From assembly GCA_947475795.1 (NCBI GenBank), contig CANJOX010000128.1, forward strand, positions 1 to 8,564: a DNA stretch of 8,564 nucleotides, in the 5' to 3' direction. The notes below the pieces were generated by a model. The model was not told the DNA's origin. It searched no databases and saw only the letters and a list, made by a program, of their open reading frames with translations. The translations under genes and the position numbers were made by a program. The DNA comes from Gemmatimonadota bacterium (GTDB lineage Bacteria > Gemmatimonadota > Gemmatimonadetes > Gemmatimonadales > Gemmatimonadaceae). Shown piece by piece: positions 1 through 7,200 of the stretch (position 1 is the stretch's first letter; the number at the start of each line of letters is the position of its first letter).

Positions 1-977
1 AAGCCCATGTACTCGGTGTGGAACTTGATCGGGTTCCGTCCCCAGTACTGATCGAGCACGCCGTTGAACTGCGGCAGCAGCAGCGTGAACACTTCCGACG
101 GCGGCAGCGCATAACTGGTCGCGAATTCCCAGCCGGTATCGGGACCACCTTCGGCGCGCGGCGAAAACGGGATGTAGTCCAGGAACGGCATCACCTGCAA
201 CGCCGTGATGCCACCACCGACCGCCACCGCAATCGCCGAGAAACCCAAGGCCTTCCACGGATTCAGACCGGCCGGACGCTCGGCGTCAAAGAACGCGAGG
301 TAGATCGCCCACAACCCGAGGGCGAGCAGCAGGAAGTACGCCATGTGGTAGTGGCCGAGCACGATCAGCGCGACCAGGAACGCAAAGGCGCCGTAGCACC
401 AGGTTGTGCCGTGCCGGATGGCGCGCAGCAGCGTCCAGAACGCCAGCGGGGTGAGCGCCGACACGAACAGCTTGCCGTCGTGGCCGGGGCTCATCTGGGA
501 CGCCACGATCCCCGTGAGTTCGTAGGCGATGCCGGCGATCACACTCGCGTTCCACGAGAGCCCCAACGACCGACAGAAGCGGTACGTGAACCAGCCGGTG
601 AGCACGAAGTGGATGGCCATGCCGAGGGTGATGGCCACATCCACCGGCATGATCCAGCGCAGCCACGCGGTGGGATAAAAAATGTCGCCGTGCATGGCGC
701 CGATGTAGGGCAGCCCGCCGAACAGATAGGGATTCCACTGCGGGATCGCGCCGTCCTGCAGGAACGACTCAGCACCGAACAGGCGGAACGAGTAGCCGGC
801 GATGAACATATCCGAGCGGCCCCCGCCGAACAGCATCTGCCCGGTGAGGAGCGGCCAGAGCAGCAGCATCGCGGCGCCCAGGCAGAGCGCGAACGCGAGG
901 GCGTGGTCGCGCGTGTGCGACGGCCGCGGCGCGGCACCCGGCGGAGACGACGAAACGGTGGCGTGGTCGGAAGGCAT
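1..977 (-). CDS. YfhO-like multi-pass membrane protein, N-terminal part (3' end outside window)
   Basis: An uninterrupted minus-strand frame runs from ATG at 977-975 to the left edge, giving 325 residues with no stop. After a short Pro/Ser-rich cytoplasmic tail, hydrophobic segments lie at about residues 26-46, 113-133, 143-160, 167-185, 194-231 (probably two helices) and 242-264. The loop after the first helix has 'IPQWNPYLFGGLPYIG' (78-93) followed by 'DIFYP', and a later loop has 'LLPQFNGV' and 'YWG' before the edge. These are the conserved loop patterns of YfhO-type proteins (GT-C-like membrane proteins; Bacillus YfhO is linked to glycosylation of lipoteichoic acid). Such proteins usually have 700-900 residues, so more than half is missing here. 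The role here is inferred to be surface glycan or glycolipid modification; the substrate is unknown. The gene lies 83 bp downstream of the cyclase on the same strand and may be co-transcribed with it. No Shine-Dalgarno precedes the start. Confidence 0.8.
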   Translation of the reverse strand, partial: MPSDHATVSSSPPGAAPRPSHTRDHALAFALCLGAAMLLLWPLLTGQMLFGGGRSDMFIAGYSFRLFGAESFLQDGAIPQWNPYLFGGLPYIGAMHGDIFYPTAWLRWIMPVDVAITLGMAIHFVLTGWFTYRFCRSLGLSWNASVIAGIAYELTGIVASQMSPGHDGKLFVSALTPLAFWTLLRAIRHGTTWCYGAFAFLVALIVLGHYHMAYFLLLALGLWAIYLAFFDAERPAGLNPWKALGFSAIAVAVGGGITALQVMPFLDYIPFSPRAEGGPDTGWEFATSYALPPSEVFTLLLPQFNGVLDQYWGRNPIKFHTEYMG

Positions 978-1012
978 CGTGGGAAGTTAGATCGCGGTGG
1001 GGCGCTCCGCTG

Positions 1013-1060
1013 CCCCGGGAGCGGCCACGAGAGCGGCCCCGGGAGCGGCCACGAGGGCGG
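1013..1060. repeat. Two tandem 24-bp GC-rich units
   Basis: The 19-bp sequence ccccgggagcggccacgag occurs at 1013-1031 and again at 1037-1055. With the following 5 bases the unit is 24 bp long and the two copies differ at only one base (gagAgcgg versus gagGgcgg). The array ends directly at the stop codon of the cyclase gene (TGA at 1063-1061) and fills most of the gap to the YfhO-like gene. Each unit contains the palindrome CCCGGG and GGCC steps that could fold in RNA. There is no T tract, so it is not a classical terminator. Confidence 0.75.
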
Positions 1061-1762
1061 TCAGCGGCGTGGGACCGTGGCGAAGGCGCGCACGGGGAAC
1101 GTCCCCACCCCGACCAGCTTGGGTGGCACGGCGGTGAACGTGAAACCGGCGTCCGGGAGCTCCTGCAGGCGACACAGATGCTCGGCGATCAGGATCTCCT
1201 CGCGCAGGAGCACCGTATGCACCGGGCGCGTGCCCCCATCCGTGTTGTCGATGTTCATGGAGTCGATGCCCACCAGCACCGCACCGGCGTCGCGCAGCCA
1301 GCACGCGGCCTGCTCGGTGAGGTACGGATGCTGCTCGAAGTAGGTATCCGTGCCCCAGTGCACGTCCCAGCCGGTGTGCACGAGCACGGCCTTGCCGCGC
1401 ACCACGTGGGCGGACAGCTGGCCAGCGAGCAGCGGCACGTCGATGGCACGCCCCTCGCGCTGGCCGTCGTGTTGCGTGGCGCGCACCACCAGCGCGGGCA
1501 GATCGACGAACCGCTCGAGCGGCATCGAGGCCGTATCGCGGCCGTCGGCGTACCGATGGAACGGGCAGTCGATGTACGTGCCCGTGTTGGTGACGAGCTC
1601 CACCCGCCCGATGTGAAACTCCGTACCTGGCTCGTACAGGGCTCGCGAGTCCTCGCGACTGAGGTAATCGCAAATGACCGGCGCGGGCAGCCCCTTGTAG
1701 TACACGACGCCGTCTTCAATGGCGTGGCTGAGATCGACGAGCGTGCGGGACGATGTCATCAT
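1061..1762 (-). CDS. Cyclase / kynurenine-formamidase-like hydrolase (PF04199-type) with altered metal motif
   Basis: This 233-residue protein matches the putative-cyclase fold that includes kynurenine formamidase KynB: 'TLVDLSHAIEDG' near the N-terminus (7-18), the metal-motif region at 59-69, 'VLVHTGWD' (127-133), 'GIDSMNID' (165-172), and 'HTVLLREEILIAEHL' (182-196). The canonical motif is HxGTHxDxPxH. Here it reads NTGTYIDCPFH, so the first two metal histidines are Asn59 and Tyr63 while Asp65 and His69 remain. The length is normal for the family (about 210-260). Members hydrolyse amides, lactones or N-formyl groups, but with these changes neither the metal nor the substrate can be assumed. 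I chose ATG at 1762 (or the adjacent ATG at 1759) because family members start about 10 residues before 'DLSH'. An upstream GTG at 1852 would add 30 residues unlike the family and nearly abut the divergent gene. There is no clear Shine-Dalgarno. Confidence 0.82.
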   Translation of the reverse strand: MMTSSRTLVDLSHAIEDGVVYYKGLPAPVICDYLSREDSRALYEPGTEFHIGRVELVTNTGTYIDCPFHRYADGRDTASMPLERFVDLPALVVRATQHDGQREGRAIDVPLLAGQLSAHVVRGKAVLVHTGWDVHWGTDTYFEQHPYLTEQAACWLRDAGAVLVGIDSMNIDNTDGGTRPVHTVLLREEILIAEHLCRLQELPDAGFTFTAVPPKLVGVGTFPVRAFATVPRR

Positions 1763-1897
1763 GGTGCGCGGCGCATGAGCGGGAGTGATTCGGTGCGTCA
1801 TCACGGGATGCGCGACACCGCAGGCAACTTCGCGACACGATAGCTTCCTCACCAGCGCGTGGCTTCTGCGCGTCGCCTCCCCGCCTCACTCCCGTCC
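1763..1897. promoter_or_regulatory. Divergent intergenic region between cyclase and amine oxidase
   Basis: With the preferred starts (1762 minus, 1898 plus), 135 bp separate the two divergent genes, so promoters for both should lie here. I see no convincing -35/-10 pair on either strand. The one structured element is an 8-bp inverted repeat, cgggagtg at 1780-1787 and cactcccg at 1887-1894. One arm is just upstream of each start codon. It could be a paired operator or chance. The assignment as regulatory rests on position only. Confidence 0.35.
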
Positions 1898-3028
1898 ATG
1901 GAATTCGATACCGATGTCGCCGTGATCGGCGGCGGCGTAGCCGGCCTCACGGCCGCGTGGCAACTCGCCACCGCCGGACGGCACGTTATGCTGTTCGAGG
2001 CCCGATCGCGGCTGGGCGGCCGCGTGCTGACCGCGCCGGCGGCGCCCTGGCCCGACCGGCCGTGGCTGGACCTCGGCCCCGCGTGGTTCTGGCCGCACCA
2101 GCCGCACATCCGGGCGCTCGTGGCGGAGCTCAACCTCCCGGTGTTCGCGCAGCACCAGGCGGGGTTGGCGCGCTACGACGCCGGCGGAGGACGCGCCCCG
2201 GAGTCGTTCGACGCCTCCGGACAGGCCGCCCCGTCGTACCGGCTGATGGGCGGCATGCACGCGCTCACCGAGGCGCTCGTGGCCGCCGCGCGCCGCGCGG
2301 CCACCCCGGTCACGATACGCCTCGGCGCCCCCGTGCACACGGTCGCGTTGCACCACGACGGGGTCGTCATCCGTGGCGATGATCACACCACGACCGCGCG
2401 GTGCGTCGTGGTGGCCGCCCCGCCCCGCGTGGTGGCACGGGACATCACCTTCGATCCGCCGCTGCCGCCCGGCGTGCAGACGCGGTTGCGCGACACCGTC
2501 ACGTGGATGGGGCACGCGATGAAGTGCGTGGTGACCTACCGCGCGCCCTTCTGGCGGGGCGCGGGGCTGTCGGGCTACGCGGTGAGCTGGGGCGGCCCGT
2601 TACAGGAGATCCACGACGCCGGCATGCCGGCGCAGGGCGTTGATGACGCCGGGTACGCGCTGATGGGGTTCGTGGCCCCGCGCACCACCGCCGCCGCCCG
2701 CGCCTTCCGCGACGCCGATGCCGCGGCGCGGCGCGCGGCGGTGCTGATACAGTTGGCGCGTCTCTTCGGCCCCGACGCGCAGCACGCGCTCGACTACGCG
2801 GAATACGACTGGACACGGGACCCGCACAGCTGCGGGGCGCAGGACGACGAGCCGCCCGCGGCCCATCCGGAGTACGGCCACCCGGACCCCGACGGCGGTC
2901 TCGCCACCACGGCGTGGGGCCGTCGGCTGGTGTGGGCCGGCACGGAAACCATCGCCATGGGTGGCGGCTATCTGGACGGCGCCGTGGCGTCGGGGCGGCG
3001 CGCGGCGGCGGCGGTGCTTACGACCTAA
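1898..3028 (+). CDS. FAD-dependent amine-oxidase-family oxidoreductase
   Basis: A 376-residue flavoprotein of the flavin-containing amine oxidoreductase family (PF01593 type). The N-terminus has a Rossmann dinucleotide motif 'VIGGGVAGL' (9-17; G11, G13, G16), the ribose-binding acidic residue E34 in 'LFEAR', and the 'GGRV' motif (40-43). The middle contains 'MKCVVTYRAPFWR' (208-220), where K209 matches the lysine near the flavin in monoamine oxidases. The C-terminus has 'YDWTRDPHSCGA' (303-314) and the FAD-closing motif 'AGTETIAMGGGYLDGAVASG' (347-366). There is no Cys like the covalent flavin attachment site of eukaryotic MAO, so FAD is probably non-covalent. It is somewhat short for the family (about 420-480). 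The reaction is oxidation of an amine or a related C-N or C-C bond; the substrate is not deducible. I chose ATG 1898 because family members begin just before the Rossmann strand. The in-frame GTG at 1859 would add 13 residues of low-complexity character. No Shine-Dalgarno precedes either start. Confidence 0.85.
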   Translation: MEFDTDVAVIGGGVAGLTAAWQLATAGRHVMLFEARSRLGGRVLTAPAAPWPDRPWLDLGPAWFWPHQPHIRALVAELNLPVFAQHQAGLARYDAGGGRAPESFDASGQAAPSYRLMGGMHALTEALVAAARRAATPVTIRLGAPVHTVALHHDGVVIRGDDHTTTARCVVVAAPPRVVARDITFDPPLPPGVQTRLRDTVTWMGHAMKCVVTYRAPFWRGAGLSGYAVSWGGPLQEIHDAGMPAQGVDDAGYALMGFVAPRTTAAARAFRDADAAARRAAVLIQLARLFGPDAQHALDYAEYDWTRDPHSCGAQDDEPPAAHPEYGHPDPDGGLATTAWGRRLVWAGTETIAMGGGYLDGAVASGRRAAAAVLTT

Positions 3029-3053
3029 TCACGCCGTGCCCCCCTAACGCACC

Positions 3054-3081
3054 GCGCGGCGGCCAGTCGTGGCCGCCGCGC
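3054..3081. terminator. Perfect 11-bp hairpin between convergent genes, probable bidirectional terminator
   Basis: Left arm gcgcggcggcc (3054-3064) and right arm ggccgccgcgc (3071-3081) are exact reverse complements around the 6-nt loop agtcgt. It sits 25 bp past the amine-oxidase stop (TAA 3026-3028) and 6 bp past the desaturase stop (TAA 3090-3088 on the minus strand), as expected for a terminator shared by convergent genes. There is no T tract on either side, so it would act as an atypical intrinsic terminator or as a transcript-end stabiliser. Confidence 0.7.
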
Positions 3082-3087
3082 AGAGTA

Positions 3088-4107
3088 TTACGCCGTCTGG
3101 ACGTCCCTGAAGCGCACCAGCCGCTTCGTGTCCTCATCGAACAGTGCGAGCTGCAGCGCCTTGATACCCATCCCGATCGTCATGGACGGCGCATGATTGA
3201 AGAGCGGGTTGTTGTCGTGCGCTTCCTGCAACCGGAAGTTCGGGATCTTCGGACCGATGTGATGCACATGATGCAGGCCGATGCTGCCCGTAAACCACTG
3301 GAGAATCGGATGGAGGCGCAGATGCGAACTGCCCGTGATGGCAGCCGTCGCGTAATCCCACTCCTCATGATTTTCCCAGTAGGCATCCTCGAACTGATGC
3401 TGCACGTAGAACAGCCAGATCCCCGCCGCCGCCGCGACATACATGCACGGCAGGTACACCAGCAGAAACGCCCGCGGGCCCCACAGCCACACCGACACCG
3501 CGATGGCCGCCGCGATGGCGAGGTTGGTGTACCACACGCTGTACAGCTGTTTCGTCTTCGTGGCCTTGCTGCGGCCGCGGAACCGCTGATTGAGCATCAG
3601 ATGCAACGGCCCCACGAGCATCAGCGACAACGGATGCCGCACCAGCCGGTAGATCAGCCGACCACGCGCATCGCGCGCGAGGTACTCCTTGACGGTGATC
3701 GTGGGCACATCGCCATGCCCGCGGCGATCGAGATCGCCCGACGAGGCGTGATGCAGCGCATGATCGCGACGCCACTGCGCAAACGGCGTGAGCGTCAGGA
3801 CGCCCGTCACGAAACCGAGCGCGTCGTTCACCTTGGGCCACGGGAGATACGACGAATGCGAGCAATCGTGCATGATGATGAACGTGCGCACGAGCAGTCC
3901 CGCCCCCGGCAGCACGAGCAGCGCCGTGACCCACGGCGCCCCATCGAGGCACTGGTACATCGCCCACAGCACCGCCGCGAGCGGCACCAGCGTGTTCACC
4001 ACCTGCCACAGTGCACGACGGACATCGGCCCCGGCATACCGGGCGACGATCGCGGTCCACTCGCCGCGGGGGACATCCAGCACGCGGGCCTGAAGCAACT
4101 CAGCCAT
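3088..4107 (-). CDS. Membrane fatty acid desaturase (DesA/delta-12 type)
   Basis: A 339-residue di-iron membrane desaturase (PF00487 type). All three histidine boxes are intact: HDCSH (80-84), HALHH preceded by WRRD (112-120), and HHVHH followed by IGPKIPNF (279-291). Hydrophobic segments flank the boxes: about 38-52 and 60-79 before box 1, 94-110, 158-172, and a long stretch at 192-236. The 'YVQHQFEDAYW' segment (234-244) is also typical of acyl-lipid desaturases. The enzyme would introduce a double bond into membrane acyl chains using O2 and electrons from ferredoxin or a similar donor. No cytochrome b5 or ferredoxin domain is fused. The exact regiospecificity cannot be read from sequence, and a ketolase/hydroxylase role is a less likely alternative given the spacing of the boxes. 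The start ATG at 4107-4105 has a weak AGGA 10 nt upstream, the only Shine-Dalgarno-like sequence seen in this window. The gene is monocistronic and convergent with the amine oxidase. Confidence 0.92.
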   Translation of the reverse strand: MAELLQARVLDVPRGEWTAIVARYAGADVRRALWQVVNTLVPLAAVLWAMYQCLDGAPWVTALLVLPGAGLLVRTFIIMHDCSHSSYLPWPKVNDALGFVTGVLTLTPFAQWRRDHALHHASSGDLDRRGHGDVPTITVKEYLARDARGRLIYRLVRHPLSLMLVGPLHLMLNQRFRGRSKATKTKQLYSVWYTNLAIAAAIAVSVWLWGPRAFLLVYLPCMYVAAAAGIWLFYVQHQFEDAYWENHEEWDYATAAITGSSHLRLHPILQWFTGSIGLHHVHHIGPKIPNFRLQEAHDNNPLFNHAPSMTIGMGIKALQLALFDEDTKRLVRFRDVQTA

Positions 4108-4161
4108 GCAGTTCGTATCCTGTCTTCGGGGGGAAGGGCGCCATCACCGGGAGGCGCCGGA

Positions 4162-4199
4162 CACCTGTACTATCGCAGGTGGGACGAGCAGGGCGATAG
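4162..4199. repeat. Two overlapping inverted repeats upstream of the desaturase
   Basis: CACCTG (4162-4167) and CAGGTG (4176-4181) form a 6-bp inverted repeat with an 8-nt spacer. CTATCGC (4170-4176) and GCGATAG (4193-4199) form a second, 7-bp inverted repeat with a 16-nt spacer. They overlap, so the two stems are mutually exclusive. They lie 55-92 bp upstream of the desaturase start on its leader side, within the 186-bp gap 4108-4293. They could be an operator or alternative RNA folds. No clear promoter is visible around them, and chance is possible for arms this short. Confidence 0.35.
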
Positions 4200-4293
4200 G
4201 GCTACGCATGGAATACGCGCCCCATCGCCAACCCGCTGACATCGATGCCGCACATGTGGCGTACATCACCACGTCGCACTGTACGTGCGCACA

Positions 4294-7200
4294 CTAGGGT
4301 CGTTTGTCACGATCGAAGGTATCCGTGCGCTTGACGTTGCGCTGCAGCACGTCGTCGTTCACCCAGTAGTTCGGACCGAAGGGTACAATCTTCGGCCACA
4401 GCTGATCGAGTGACATCGCATCATAGAGCGTACCCCCTTTCATGACGAACGTCGCATCGGCGGTGGCGCGGATATTCTCGAGTGGGTTGGCATTCAGGAT
4501 CACGAGATCGGCGAGCTTGCCCACCTCGATGCTGCCCAGGTCTTTGTCCGCGCCCAGAAAACGCGCGCCGTGTAACGACGCCACTTCCAGCGCCCCGTGG
4601 TTGCCGAGCGCCGACGCCCCCATCCACAGCTCCCAGTGTGGTGCGAGCCCGTGATGTTCACCGTGGCTGCCCAGCGCCCCCCAGCCGCCTTCGGCGATGA
4701 TATCGGCCATGGCCTGCGCGATGAACGGGAACGAGTAGTCGGTGAGCGGACGCATCGCGCGCACGCGCGTGTCGGGTACCAACGCGCGCCACGGGAACCA
4801 CCGGCGCTGCTTCGGATCCTTCCACACGTCCGACTCCTGGAACCAGTACTCGATGTTCCACGCCCCCGGACCCGCCACCACAATCGTGGGCGAATAGGTG
4901 GCGCCGGCTTTGCCGAGGAACTTCGCGCCATCGCTGTACATGGGGACTTCGCTGAAGGCGTGCTCCCAGCCGGTCTGTCCGTCCATGATGAAGCCGAGGT
5001 TCTCGAAAAAGAACCCGCCCTCGGAGGTGAGGTTCGTGCCCACGGCGCGCGCGGCGTCGGCGGTCCACTGCCGCTGATCACGGCGCGGCTGCGCGTACTG
5101 CTTAATCGCCGTCGCGCCCCACCCCGCCATCTTCGTCACCATCGCGAGCGCGTCGCGCGGGTTGTTGATCTCGTTGGCGCGCGCGGCGTCACCGGCCGTG
5201 ATGTTGTCCCCCGTGCTGAAGCCGCGCGGTCCGATGATTTCGCCGACTTCCACCAGCTCCGCGGTGGGGAACATGTTCTGGCTGTACATCGAGACGTCCA
5301 TCGTCGTCGTCACGCCATAGGCGAGATAGATGGCCTGCTCGAAGTCATGACGGGGGCGCATCCCGCGCCATTCGCGGTAGTGATGCGAATGCATGTCGAC
5401 CAGGCCGGGGATGATCGTCTTGCCCGCGGCATCGACCACGCGATCCACGCCGGCGGTGCTGCACGTGCCCACACAGGCGATGCGGCTTCCCTTCACCACG
5501 ATCGTGCCGCGCTCGATCACCGCGCGCTGGTTGAGCGTGATGATGCGCGCGTTCGTGATCGCGATCGTGCCGGTGGGCACGGCACGAGGGGCCGAGAGTT
5601 TGAGCGTGAGCGTGTCGGTCTTCCCGCTCGCGACATGGTGCACGTAGTACGCGGCGCCATTCGCATACTCGAGCGTGAGGCTGTCACGCCAGCGGGGAAA
5701 GAGACCGCCGTCGCGCGTAAGTTGCGTGACCGGCAGCTGGCCGCGGCGCTTCTCGACGCGCGGCACCGCGCTGCCGATGCCGCCCCACACCATCGGCGTG
5801 AGATACACGTTGTCCCCTTCCTGGAAGGCCACGAAGCGGCCGTCGGGTGACGGCAGGATCTCGTCGGCGTTCGGGAAGGTGAGATGGTCCTGGAGGTCAC
5901 TACCATCGAGCTTCACGGAGCGCAGCGTGGTGCCGCTGGCGCGACCGCTGCCGCCCGCGCGCTGCTCCGGCCAGAACACGCGACCGTCGGGACCGACCGA
6001 CGGGCGCGGCAGCTGACGGCGGGCTTCGCCGCCCACGGAGACACCCGACGGCCGGTTGATCAGCGCGATCGCGCGCCCGGTGTCGCCCGCCGCCGGTGCC
6101 ATCGCGTCGAAGCGGGTGATGTCGTACCACACGTTGTGCGTCATGGTGCGGCCGCGCGCGGTGGCACCTTCGCCGCGCGCCACGATCACCCCGCGTCCGT
6201 CGGCGGTCCACGTGGGATCGGTGTAGTCGCCCGGATCGCGCGACAGCCGCTTGGGCGCGCCACCGGCCGCCGGCACCGTCCACACGTGGCCACGTGACGA
6301 ATCGTCCCACGTCACGAAGGCAATCGACCGCCCGTCGGGGCTCCACGCGGGCGCGAATTCCAGCGGACCAAAGCTGGCGGGCGTCACCCGCCGCGGGGCG
6401 CCGGTGGCGCCGTCCTGCACGTGAATACGGCCCAACGCCTGAAACGCGATCACCCGCCCATCGGGGCTCGAGGACGGCCAGCGGAAGAACTTCGCCTGCA
6501 CCGCGTCGTCGGTGATGCGGAACTCCTTGCGGGCCATCTGCGACAGCGTCCGGTGCACCGTTGCCGTGAACGGAATCGTGGCCACGGCCCGTGTGGCCAC
6601 CTCGACCCGCCGCAGCTTCCCCCCCTGCGCGATCACGATCGACCGGCCGTCGGCGGCCCACTTGTAGCGCGGCAACACGCCCAGCGTCTTCGAACCGCTC
6701 GCCGCCATCGGCTCGATGGGGTCCATCAGCAGACGCTCGGCGCCGGTTTTGAGATCGCGCAGCCAGAGCGCCGACCGGGGACCGACCTGATGCCCCTTGA
6801 ACTCCAGCGTGCCATCGGGGATCTGCCGCGCGAAGGCCAGGAAGCGGCCGTCGGGGGAGATCTCGGGCGCCGCGCCGCCGCCGCTCGAAAAGCGCGACGC
6901 CGCGGCATCCCCGCTCTCCCCGTTCGTGATGTCGAGCGTCTCGCCATCGGCGAAGGTGAACCGCCGCAGCTGCAGAGAGCCGCCCAGCGGCTCACGCGGC
7001 ATGACGGGCATCGACACCTGGTAGTACAGATATTTCCCGTCGGCGGACACCGACGGCCAGGCCGGTGCGCCGTTCACTCCGCCCGTGCCAGCCGCCACGA
7101 GTGGCACGCCGGTGCCGCCGTCCTTGTGATACATCCACAGGCCGCCGGCCGGCGCCCCGCCCTCACCGCCGCCCCGACCGCCCTTGCGGACCACGATGAA

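Noticed and set aside
18..1343. Long plus-strand open frame of 441 codons
   Set aside because: It lies antisense to the YfhO-like and cyclase genes and encodes an Arg/Gly/Gln/His-rich sequence with no domain character, the usual shadow in GC-rich DNA.
1763..1852. GTG start at 1852 for the cyclase and GTG start at 1859 for the amine oxidase
   Set aside because: These would leave only 6 bp between divergent genes with no room for promoters, and the added N-termini do not resemble the families.
2914..4239. Plus-strand open frame of 441 codons over the desaturase
   Set aside because: Antisense to a gene with three intact histidine boxes; the composition is Arg/His-rich and it overlaps the end of the amine-oxidase gene.
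4275..4289. Small hairpin (CGCAC, 5-nt loop, GTGCG) just past the hydrolase stop as a terminator
   Set aside because: A stem of only 5 bp with no T tract is too weak to call.
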